Positions 21,941-31,683 of a stretch of 64,000 nt of DNA are shown one piece after another. The notes beneath the pieces were generated by a model. That model did not search any database, had not been told where the DNA came from, and saw only the letters and a program-made list of their open reading frames with translations. Each line of letters begins with the position of its first letter. Position 1 is the first letter of the stretch. Source of the stretch: Stratiolaelaps scimitus (taxonomy: Eukaryota; Arthropoda; Arachnida; Mesostigmata; Laelapidae); assembly GCA_019614645.1 (NCBI GenBank), contig JABWDB010000007.1:10615501-10679500 (forward strand), read 5' to 3'. The position numbers and the translations under genes were made by a program.

Positions 21941-23153
21941 GTACTCATATCCGCGGGGACATGGAACCGACACAGTCCGATATTAGAAGCAACGACCATA
22001 GAGAATGGATACTATATGCGGCGGCGGCGGCGGCGATGAGCCTGTAATGAAGGAAGGACGTGTGAAGTGGTCGGTGATGCTGGCGGAAACATCGGCCTGT
22101 TCCGTTTTCCCATCATGTCAAATCTCGAGTGATCCTCCTTAGTGCACTCCGTCAGCCTAATTTAAATGAACAAATTATGATGTATGAAATGAAACGTCAA
22201 CTTTATTAATATTTTCTGTATTCTAGAGGAAGCGATGTGTCGCTGTGCAGGCTATTATAATATAATTATTATTATATGTCAGGTATATTCCCCGCGAGCA
22301 CTCCCCGCCGGGACATTATCTCGCGTGCCCGTTCTTATGCCCCTCGTACCTGTCAACTCGAAGGGAATTGTTAGTTATAGAAATTGAAAATAAGAACACA
22401 AAAAAGGTTCCATTGGAATTGTTTTTACCTCTTACATACATTTTATGAATAGTTTAACTAATTTAAAAATAACTATACGTGTTAGTGTGTGACCCTGTAC
22501 GAATCACCGAATCATTCATTATATGGCCAGTTGCAGTTCAAAGAAACGCACTAAGAGGTACATTTGAACATCTCTAACTCAATTGGCCTCTTATTCTCCC
22601 AGAGGTGGGCGTGATGCAAAAGTGGAAAAATATCTGGAAAGTAGAGTCTATGGAAAGGCGGAAACGGCTAGCTTATGGCTGAACTTCTTGCAGAATATGT
22701 ATGAGCCGCTGATTTCTCAATAAAAGAATTGGCCCTGTGGGGATTAACTCAGCTGTCCCCATGTGCGAGATGTCCATGAATCTGATCGAAAGTCTAACGT
22801 TTTTTCACTTACCGGTTGCGGAGGGGAATGTTTATCTCCAGCAGGGTTGATTCGTAATTAACTAATTTGATATGCCTACCCGAAAGGCCACTGACGCCTG
22901 TTCGATGTGACGACATTTTCCCGACCTTCTCGATCCTTGAACAGCTTTGAGATGCTTGCCCCCGCGGGCTTCATGGTCGTGTAAGCTACCAAGTAATAGC
23001 TTCAAGTAAAAACGCACACTAAACAAGCGAATCAATCCGATTCGCACAAAATTCTTCATATAATATATAATAATAAGCTGACTCCCGACGACTTCGAGGC
23101 TTCCATACCCTGAGTCATGTTCTGTTGGCTGGAAACACTTGCCCATGCGAATC

Positions 23154-23278
23154 AGACTTCAGCATTTATGATGTAATCATTCTAATGTTCCGTAATATAT
23201 ATTTGGTTGTAAAATAAACTTGCCGCCCACGATAAGTGGTCTGTGGCCCCTAAAAAAAAAAAAAAAAAGACTTCAGCA
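23154..23278 (+). mobile_element. 5'-truncated retrocopy with poly(A) tail and 11-bp target duplication
   Basis: AGACTTCAGCA occurs at 23154-23164 and 23268-23278. The sequence between ends in a run of 17 A (23252-23268) and carries a canonical AATAAA at 23213-23218, about 33 bases before the poly(A). Direct repeats plus poly(A) plus a correctly spaced polyadenylation signal are the full signature of LINE-mediated reverse transcription of an mRNA 3' end. The inserted body is only about 87 bp, so the parent gene or element cannot be identified by eye. Confidence 0.88.
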
Positions 23279-25039
23279 GTGACCCGTATAAATACATGCG
23301 TGCAAAATATAACATCGTGGGTGAGTGACACATAGAGGCTGATCATTGTTCTGCCAAATTGTTCAGCAGAATTTTGGAAGGTTAACGGCCACATCGGGGT
23401 ACCGGGGAGTGTTAAAGGAGTTCTTCAACCTGTGGATCGCGATTCGGGCGTGAACGCCGACCACTTCCAGTCTCTAGTGGACATCGGTATTTACTTGCTC
23501 GCCCTTGCGCTATAAGTTTTTCTATTAATGCTCCGCCGTAATACTCTACACAAGCATATAGTATTATTTGTTCGTAAGTGTTTGTCCAGACTCCATCGAG
23601 AGCTCGTCGAAGAGCAATAACAATTTCATGCATTTGTGAGATTCACCATCCGAAAAACGGGGTTTGTGTAACGAGTGCTCGCTCTACCTCTCGAGTCCAA
23701 TACACCTTCATGTTGTTTCTGTCTGCAATATCGTGATCTAAACGCTCTGAATGACTTTTTTCCCGATCTGAACGGTAGCCGGCCCACTGGGCCGTCACTG
23801 ACCGTAGTGGAATGATGGCTGTATAATACTTTTGGAGCACGTTTTCAAAACGGAATGAACTTCTCACTCAGTTGCGCTGTTGACCGAGCTGCAAACGGCC
23901 GACGATATGCCTCGAAATTTAGTTGTCTGTTTCAACAACTTCGGTTCTATAGCGAGCCTAGCCCATAGACAAATGCCTGATTTATGAAAAGGTCCTACTG
24001 CATTGGTGAGATAACAAATTTTTGGGACACATGAAACAACGAGCTAATGTGGCCGAGCGCGAGCAAGGATAGACGTCGCTTCGTCCGGCCAGATTAGCTC
24101 GAATCGCTTCTGGCGACAACTGTGACTCAATAACAACGTTGCCTGCAGCGCCTCCACACGAAAACAATTCAAAGGGCCAATAATGCACGATCTTGTGCGA
24201 CGTCCAGTAACAACGGCACACAACCGTTTTGACGGGCGTTGCGAATATCTTTAGGCTGATGAAGAAAGCGAAGCGTCTAACAAAATATTTCATTTTTGAT
24301 TTGCGTCGACATGACGCTATAGGACAAGAGCGTCATTTAACGAAGAAGACGTATTTAAGGTACCATGTTTAACGGCTACGGTGTACCTGCCAAGCTCAAA
24401 AGGCTGTACCGACCGTGCACCCGCTGACGGGCCGCGTTCACTTTAGCTTTGAACCTTTCGTTTATTTTTTGTCGATTAAATTGATACTTTTCTTGGGTAA
24501 CGTATCCGATTCGGACTATAGAAGGGAAGTATCGCTTGGTGTAATGTGTAAATATACTACTTAGTCAGTTGTAGAAGTGGAAAGTCGATAGAACGTCCGT
24601 AGGATGAGTCGTTTGTGTTCCAGGTGCAAGTAGTTGAGGGTGTGCAACTCATGTCGTTTCATCCCTTGGTATGATACGAGAAAAAAAGATCGTGTTTGAT
24701 TCCGCTTGTTCCAGCTCTTCGTTAAAGCATAGTAGTTTCCCATATAGTTCCTTGAACCACTTAGAATGTTACTCGCTTAGAGTCCGCACGGTCCAGTAGG
24801 ATAGCGAAGACAACACTACACGCTATAGAAACGTCCTTTACGAATGGAGGATATCATAAAGCGAAACTTACAAATGAGACGTTCATGCCCGCGGCAACCG
24901 CTCTGCAGCGGCAAGTCGTCTAAAAAGGCGAGGTTGGAAACCGCTTGTCTCTATGTGTTCGGAAAGTTCCGTGAAAGTGCCGTTCGCCAATAGAGTTTAC
25001 CCTCGGTATTCAACGTTTCGCTTACCAACATAAACAACC
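23279..25039. other. Non-coding, nothing recognised
   Basis: No coding motifs, RNA genes or notable repeats. Several short open frames on the minus strand have no recognisable features. Confidence 0.4.
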
Positions 25040-25249
25040 ATGAAAGGGCCGTATACGTTCGACGAGTCTAAACACGATGCGTTGGAAAACTGTGCAAACT
25101 GTGCAATACATATTTTGAGAATGTACACCACTTGGGTGGTTCCACTTTATTCCCTGTTGATAGGTGTTGGATTTCTTAGACACCTGATGCTGATATTGTA
25201 TCTAGCGAACAAGTATACTAATGGTGGTGAGAAAGAGGATCACTCTTGA
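25040..25249 (+). CDS. Small ORF with a membrane helix; complete micro-gene or first exon
   Basis: An ATG in a good animal context (AACAACCATGA) opens 69 residues: MKGPYTFDESKHDALENC, a Cys-containing linker, then one strong hydrophobic segment, VVPLYSLLIGVGFLRHLMLI (about residues 32-56), and a charged tail ending in a TGA stop. A donor-like GTGAGA begins at 25227, so translation could instead leave this exon just after the membrane segment. An extracellular N-terminus followed by such a helix would suit the first exon of a multi-pass receptor, but the Asn expected in helix 1 of rhodopsin-like receptors is not evident (Arg-His instead). No downstream exon was found. Function unknown. Confidence 0.35.
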   Translation: MKGPYTFDESKHDALENCANCAIHILRMYTTWVVPLYSLLIGVGFLRHLMLILYLANKYTNGGEKEDHS

Positions 25250-27099
25250 TCACCACCTAAGTCAAAGTGTGTAAATATGCTGGGTGCATACACAACCGGA
25301 AATATAAAGGCAATCTGTGTTCATTGACGTCAGATAAGAGATGATACACATGTCCAATAGCATCTGTAGCAAAATATATATGCGAGAGCAGTCGAGACGA
25401 TGACACCAGCAATAACAACGGCAACAAAAACTATCTAGTAAGCAAAGCATACGCATGGGGCAATGGTAATGCGATCGCTGTGAAATTTGACAACACAGTC
25501 AGAATGCAAATGTCATAAAGAGACGGTCATCTGTGTGTACATGCACATGATCGCATCGTTTATAGTGGCTATATAGAGAGAGGAAGGCTGAAATGAATCT
25601 TGCGGTATGAGATTTTCGGCGCGACCGGACAATGATTTAAGAGGGAAGGTGTAGCCTTCTCACGGATGTTAAGTAGTTTCGCAAGATCTTCTCAGTGCTG
25701 CGTTCAATGCTCAGCTAGTCCGCGAACTTAAGTGGACCACATTGGAGACTGCAAATATTGTATGTATGGCACCAGCAGCAGGCTTTGTTGCATGCCGCGT
25801 GCATTTTGACGTGGTTACTGCTTACGATTGTGACAATCCCGTGACGAATATATGTTTCCCATAATCGTTTTCCATTCATCAGAGCGATAGCAAGGCTGAA
25901 CTGTAGAGCTGAACTGACGGCCGTAGATGAACAGTGTACAACGGTTCAACAGCGATCCTAGGCACAATATCGGATTCGACGTCTCGAGGAAGCTCTACGC
26001 AAGATGGACACGAAATATACAAAAAAAAACTGTAAAGTAGATGTTGGGACTTAAAAGGATGGTTGTCAAAACCTCCTCTAAAAATGTCTGTTAATCAAGC
26101 CCTCCAAGCTCACAGGCTTCGACGCTCGAACCACAGAGCAACGGATCGTAGCGGCTACTGATTCTAGCTATATTGCAAGCTTTTATCAAGTTTTTATCAA
26201 GTATTGTACATTGCAACAGAGTGCGCTCAACGAATTGTTATACCAACTTCGGCCAATTGACCTCCACTCGATCGGACAGTTGAACCCCCTTGTAATCTGA
26301 GGCGCGGAAAGGGACAAGTACTTTAACAAAACTAGATTCGGAATCAAGGGATCATACCATAAATGTGCCTATATCGCGACGAACCGCAATATAGATATTC
26401 GCTGCGGGTCAGCCCGGAAAGTTTATTTATTTCTTTAATATTTGTTTCTGGAGTCAAGTGTCTCTGCAAGATTGATGGCGCTAACTTTGGCATTCAGTGA
26501 AATGCTACTTTCTAACCACGGGCAATGGTGCTGGGACTCTCATCCCGTGGGGCCCATTTCGACTTTAATTCGATCTAACCATCCCGTTCATTGGTTGTTT
26601 TCCGAGAGAGGATATATATATATATATATTGAACTGCATGCTCATCCAGCTCAGTGTCAATATTCGGCGTTACTTGAACCCACCCATTGGTGTAGGTAGA
26701 TACAATTTGATATCTGGGCATATCTAGTCATACCGGCAACTCCACCGGTAACTCCACCAATCTAGCCAAGTATTTTCGTGTGTTCAAGTATTCGTCAAAT
26801 TGACATGCCCATACTGGCATGCATGTGAGCCGAGACTTAACCTACGAGGCCGTTCGCAAGCAAAATATTCGACATGAGCCGTAAACTGTTAAATCGATTT
26901 CGATTCAAGTGTCAGCCCTCATATTGCATCTTCGAGCCCTCGAAACAGTGAGCTGTATAGTGTGTACTGCGCGTGTGTGTGTGTATGCAATAGTAATTCT
27001 GATATCTCGACGTTGAACAGATCAGATAGAGGCAGCGGACGTGTTGCTCAAAGGATAATACACAATTCGTTGATTCTTAGCAGGATCCATCGATCCGAC
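25250..27099. other. Upstream flank of the first Toll gene
   Basis: Non-coding. It contains a (TA)n tract at 26612-26630 and short tandem motifs such as AACTCCACC repeated near 26738-26757. It presumably includes the promoter and 5' UTR of the receptor starting at 27100, but no TATA box or initiator could be fixed. Confidence 0.4.
26612..26630. repeat. (TA)n microsatellite
   Basis: Short uninterrupted TA tract about 470 bp upstream of the Toll start codon. Confidence 0.9.
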
Positions 27100-30000
27100 A
27101 TGACTTGTCAAAGTCGAATATCCATCCTGATGTTCACGTTGATCCTGCCGTATACAGCCTCAACTTTGCCGGAAACTGAACATCTTACTATGGAACTCCT
27201 GGATTGCAAGACCTGCAGGTGGATCAATTTACGTGTAAACCAAACACAAAATCGGGTGGATGTAGGCAAGGCGCAACCTTTCACACTGATTGTATCTGGC
27301 GGACGTATTCGGATCGACGCTTGGCATCCTGGCAAGGAGAAATTTTGTATCAAACCTTTGTCAAACGGCGATGTAGACGAAAGCGATCCAATTAAATGTC
27401 TTCCCGGTTTGTTATCATTTAGCTGCTTTCGGTGCCAGGGACTCAATGCAACACCTGGAGAGCTTCGTGAACGCGGATGTCATGGGTATTACACAGATCA
27501 AGCATTAAATTGCAGGCCCCAGTCTCGATTCAAACCAACTGTGACACAAGTCACGTTGCCTTTAACGCTAACGGAAACAGATGGTATTCGGGCACTCAAA
27601 CTGAACGGAAATCATCTTCGATTATTACCACCAACGTTCTTCTCAAAGTTTCCCACTCTGCAACGTTTGGAACTAAGAAACAATTCGTTCTCACGTTCGA
27701 GCGCTATGGGGTTCGACTCAGGAAATACCCTGGCTATCTGCTATCTGGATGTATCTCACAATGCACTTCGGGTTCTTGATGGTCAAGGCTTTTCCGCATT
27801 GCGTAATCTTACCACTCTGCGTTTAAGCAACAACCTGCTCACCACAGTGGAACACGATTCTCTAGTGGGCCTCGCGAAACTTGTATCCCTTCACCTGGAT
27901 CACAATCAGATGAATTTCGTTCCACCTAACCTGTTTCGAAACACGCCGAGACTAGCGGTGCTAGATCTGAGCTACAACGATCTATCAAGCTTACCGCAGA
28001 ACTTTTTGAGCGACCTTCCAGCTTTGAACGAATTGCACGTTGCGTATAACATGCTCACAACGCTAGAATGGCTTCGGAAATACGAGCGGACGTCCGGCCT
28101 TGAAATTCTTGACCTGAGGGCTAACCTGTTAACAGAATTGGGTTCGTTAACATTTGAGTCGCACACCAATTTGAACGCACTTGACTTGAGGGACAATCGT
28201 ATCGAACACTTGACTGCGTTCACCTTTTGGGGTTTGACGAAGCTACGATATCTTTCTCTAGGGAACAACCACCTCAAGAGAATCAACGGCGAAGCGATGG
28301 CGGGACTAAGAAGTCTAACGATTCTAAAGCTAGATTCGAATTTCATCGAAGCTATAGAGGTGAAAGCCTTAAAGGACATGGTGGATCTTCATTCGCTAAA
28401 TCTGACGAGGAATAAGCTCAGAACCATTCCCTACGCTTTGTCACCGCTTAAAACGTTGCGTGATCTGGATTTATCGGAAAACGGAATTGCGGACCTAGCC
28501 AACTCAGCCCTAAATGACCTCAATATGTTATCTAGTCTTAACCTAATAGGCAATCACATTGAAAACATCACGAAGGATGCTTTTACACAAATGCTACCTT
28601 TGAAAACACTTAGCCTGGCAAAGAACCAGATCCAGCGAATAGAGCCCGATGCTTTCAGCAACGTAAGTGGCCTTCAATACCTTCGACTTGATTCCAACTT
28701 CATCGAGGAGATAAGAACTCTCTTTAGAAACATGAACAATCTGATCTCTCTTGATCTTTCGAGGAATCGGCTGCGCTATTTTGATTATTCCATTATTCCG
28801 AGGAACCTTCAATCGCTAGACATTCACGATAATCACATTGCCAGTCTGACGAACGACGCGGGAATCAGCATGGACCATCAGCTTGTGAGTCTTGACGCAT
28901 CGTTCAACAAGATTACGAAACTCACACGTGAATCGCTGTTGAACAGCATCGAATTTGTCTCATTAAAAAATAACCGCCTAATGAGCATAGCCCCATTTGC
29001 CTTTCTGGAAAAGGTCAATCTTACCCACGTGGACATCACGAACAACCGTCTGCAACAGCTCGGTGGAAGTGTTGTTTCATTTCTCAGCTCGAGCGTGGGA
29101 CTCGCAGGTCCCTCGCCTCAGATTTTACTATCAGGCAACCCGTTTAAGTGCGATTGTCACTCTGATTTAGTGCAACAATGTCAGCTAAGATTGATGGCAA
29201 CGCCGAAGGGTTTGTCTACCCGTTCACATCGATACTTTCGCATCATCGACCTCGATAGCGTCCACTGCAACGTAACCCCGGTGCGCGGCGGTTCCCATGA
29301 AATCGTACCGCTGAAAAGCGCAAAGCCCGCTCAGCTATTGTGCAGCTACAAGACCTATTGCGCCGACGCTTGTAAATGCTGTGGAGTCAGTCACTGTGAC
29401 TGTAGGGATGTGTGCCCTAAAAACTGTTCGTGCTATTATCACAGGTCACTCATCAACGTCGTCGACTGCCACGCACGTCGATACCGCGAACCGCCTGCGA
29501 AGCTTCCATCATTTGCGACTGAAATCTACCTTGACGGAAACAACATCTCGAAACTCACCCGTGAATCGTTTGCGAATAACCGAAAGGTCACGACTCTATT
29601 TTTGAACAACTCGAATGTGAGGACGATAGAACCGCACTCGTTTCGCAGCATGGCATCGCTCGAGGTGTTACACCTTGAGGACAATCAGATCCATGCATTG
29701 TACGGATATGAATTTGACGTCAGCTCCAGCCTCACCGAGCTCTACCTTTCACATAACAGCATTCGGTATTTGAGCATTGACACACTTGTTCACTTGCCCA
29801 ATTTGAGAATTCTTCATTTGGATCGCAACGATCTGGTACGACTGCCTGTCCGAGTGCTCTGGAGCCTGCATCACCTTACGAACGTGCTTTTGGCTGGAAA
29901 TCCATGGTCGTGCGGGCCTGATTTCGATCATAGCTTATCCGAATTTTTCGGTAACAAACGCAGACAAATCGTTCGCGACCTCGGCGACATCGTGTGCTCA

Positions 30001-30645
30001 TCTAATCGGACATCAACGATTTGGAAATCCAATGGGAACGACGAGTCCCTCCTGCTGGATCATACGGAACGCGTTGTATTGATAGCTGTTGGAGTTATGT
30101 TGTCCCTTGCTGTAGTCGGATTTATAGTAATCTCGTATCACTCGAAAATCTGTCTGTCACTATTCAGGCACGATTGGGTATGGCGCTTCGTTCAGCCAAC
30201 GTCAGCTGTTTATACAAACCTGTTCGATATATTCGTCACATACAGTGACCAAGACACGGCCTTTGTGATCGATGTCCTCATCCCTCAACTGAAATCACGG
30301 CTACCTTCGTGTCGTCTGTGTTTGCAACATCGTCACCCGTCGATCATGGAGCACTACCTGAGTCATAGCATCTACCGTACGACCATTGACAGCTCGAAAA
30401 AACTCGTTGTTATACTCTCGAGGGACTTCCTTGAAAGTGAGAAAACGACCCTCTGCAGGCTGATTTCAGCCAATGCCGGCCCTAATGAAGGGAACTGCAT
30501 ACATAAACTAATTGTACTCTGCCACGGCCAGATATCATACAGTGATCTCGACGTTGACTCTCGAAACTTACTCAAAACGAGCACTCTGTTGCATTCGGAC
30601 GACGAGAAGTTTGGGCACAAACTGTGTCAGGCACTGTCTACCTAA
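27100..30645 (+). CDS. Long Toll-like receptor with divergent TIR domain (1181 aa, intronless)
   Basis: The frame stays open upstream to 26962, but the ATG at 27100 is chosen because a signal peptide follows directly (MTCQSRISILMFTLILPYTA). An N-terminal Cys-rich region (to about residue 160) precedes some 21 leucine-rich repeats (about 162-680). Then come a C-flank with NPFKCDC (Cys684), an N-flank Cys cluster with CPKNCSCYYH (about 759-800), five or six further repeats (from 807), and a second C-flank starting NPWSCG (934). A membrane helix spans 992-1013 and a TIR domain 1038-1181. Two repeat blocks separated by paired Cys clusters define the long Toll-6/Toll-7/Tollo class of surface receptors, which signal through TIR adaptors or guide development. 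TIR box 1 (FDIFVTYSDQD) is kept. Box 2 reads CLQHRHPS instead of an R-D motif, the Trp after S-E is Lys1115, and box 3 F-W is F-G (Gly1172). Confidence 0.95.
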   Translation: MTCQSRISILMFTLILPYTASTLPETEHLTMELLDCKTCRWINLRVNQTQNRVDVGKAQPFTLIVSGGRIRIDAWHPGKEKFCIKPLSNGDVDESDPIKCLPGLLSFSCFRCQGLNATPGELRERGCHGYYTDQALNCRPQSRFKPTVTQVTLPLTLTETDGIRALKLNGNHLRLLPPTFFSKFPTLQRLELRNNSFSRSSAMGFDSGNTLAICYLDVSHNALRVLDGQGFSALRNLTTLRLSNNLLTTVEHDSLVGLAKLVSLHLDHNQMNFVPPNLFRNTPRLAVLDLSYNDLSSLPQNFLSDLPALNELHVAYNMLTTLEWLRKYERTSGLEILDLRANLLTELGSLTFESHTNLNALDLRDNRIEHLTAFTFWGLTKLRYLSLGNNHLKRINGEAMAGLRSLTILKLDSNFIEAIEVKALKDMVDLHSLNLTRNKLRTIPYALSPLKTLRDLDLSENGIADLANSALNDLNMLSSLNLIGNHIENITKDAFTQMLPLKTLSLAKNQIQRIEPDAFSNVSGLQYLRLDSNFIEEIRTLFRNMNNLISLDLSRNRLRYFDYSIIPRNLQSLDIHDNHIASLTNDAGISMDHQLVSLDASFNKITKLTRESLLNSIEFVSLKNNRLMSIAPFAFLEKVNLTHVDITNNRLQQLGGSVVSFLSSSVGLAGPSPQILLSGNPFKCDCHSDLVQQCQLRLMATPKGLSTRSHRYFRIIDLDSVHCNVTPVRGGSHEIVPLKSAKPAQLLCSYKTYCADACKCCGVSHCDCRDVCPKNCSCYYHRSLINVVDCHARRYREPPAKLPSFATEIYLDGNNISKLTRESFANNRKVTTLFLNNSNVRTIEPHSFRSMASLEVLHLEDNQIHALYGYEFDVSSSLTELYLSHNSIRYLSIDTLVHLPNLRILHLDRNDLVRLPVRVLWSLHHLTNVLLAGNPWSCGPDFDHSLSEFFGNKRRQIVRDLGDIVCSSNRTSTIWKSNGNDESLLLDHTERVVLIAVGVMLSLAVVGFIVISYHSKICLSLFRHDWVWRFVQPTSAVYTNLFDIFVTYSDQDTAFVIDVLIPQLKSRLPSCRLCLQHRHPSIMEHYLSHSIYRTTIDSSKKLVVILSRDFLESEKTTLCRLISANAGPNEGNCIHKLIVLCHGQISYSDLDVDSRNLLKTSTLLHSDDEKFGHKLCQALST

Positions 30646-30803
30646 CGTCAGGTGGCACGAGCCAACTAACGAATATCTGCGCCCAGTTTGAGGTGATTCA
30701 TATCTAACTAAAAGCCATAGCAGAATGTAAATGAGGCGTTCCAGCAAACAGTGCTTGCCAACGCAAAGCTTAACCATTCGGAGGCGTCGGATGAGTCACA
30801 TCC

Positions 30804-30842
30804 TATATATATATATATATATATATATACATACATACATAT
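30804..30842. repeat. (TA)n(CATA)n microsatellite
   Basis: Alternating TA passing into ACATACATACAT. It lies about 160 bp after the Toll stop codon, so probably in the 3' UTR. Confidence 0.95.
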
Positions 30843-30967
30843 TTCATACTTCACTTACTATGTTAGGACAACCTGTCGACCGAACTGAATGTAACAGAGT
30901 TTGTAAACTTTAGGTATTCTATTTACGCAATACGAGCGCGACGAAAATAACGCACTAATTGAGGTAT

Positions 30968-30973
30968 AATAAA
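30968..30973 (+). promoter_or_regulatory. Candidate polyadenylation signal of the Toll gene
   Basis: The first AATAAA after the Toll stop codon, about 320 bp downstream, followed by mixed GT-containing sequence. Position is plausible for 3' end formation; not proven. Confidence 0.5.
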
Positions 30974-31683
30974 GGATGATGATATATATGGAACAACAAC
31001 TGTCGAGTGACGAATGCGCAATACACGAATGATGCCTGATGAAACAGATTTATGGTCGACCGACTTAACCCGGGAGTTTTCTGTTGTACACACCTAATAC
31101 ACAAAGCAAGAATGTCAATGATATAATTATGAACATATGTACGCTGCTAGTCCAAGCAAATTTATTGCGCAATGAAAGCTCGTAATGCGCTCGCGCGTAA
31201 TGCGAACACTGTATTTTTCGAAATGCCGTCCCCAAACTGGGCTTTACATGTCGTTCAACGAGAGTCGCAATAAAACTAGATAACGGAAAGAACGATTTCT
31301 TCTGCTGATTGTGTCACAGCACGACAACAAAGTACGAATATGTACCAGTGCAGATACAATCATCCAGTCAATCATAATCAATATAAGACATAGAATAAAA
31401 CAATAGCGCTCCACATACCTTCCAGTGTGAAGTCATTAAGTTCGCTTGGTTATCCATCCATGTTGTATGATGATTCGGCCTGAAATATGTCTCAGTTGCC
31501 TTTGACCGCGATGCGGTGTGGATACAGTTTGAGTATATTGATTGGATTAATTCATTTAAACCTCAATCATCAGCGAAAGCGTAAGAATTGCCTCTAGAGT
31601 ACAAATCCTGTCTCGATTTGATCTTTGACCGAGCGCGAGAAAGAGGGAGGAAGAGATTATCCAAATTGAAAATGACGATCTCA

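Larger units (their letters stand above)
16150..23153. other. Long region without recognised genes
   Basis: About 7 kb. The part near 20.0-21.05 kb is visibly richer in GC and CpG, with a C10 run at 20732-20741, and could be a promoter or untranslated exon, but no coding motif was found. TA tracts lie at 21158-21178 and 21905-21940. The remaining open frames are short and overlap on both strands. Confidence 0.4.
30643..31683. other. 3' flank of the first Toll gene
   Basis: From the TAA at 30643 onward the sequence is AT-rich and non-coding. It includes the TA/CATA microsatellite at 30804-30842 and a polyadenylation signal at 30968. Confidence 0.5.

Noticed and set aside
27108..27446. Open frames antisense to the Toll gene (here and at 27972-28379)
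   Set aside because: Shadows of the long receptor frame; no independent support.
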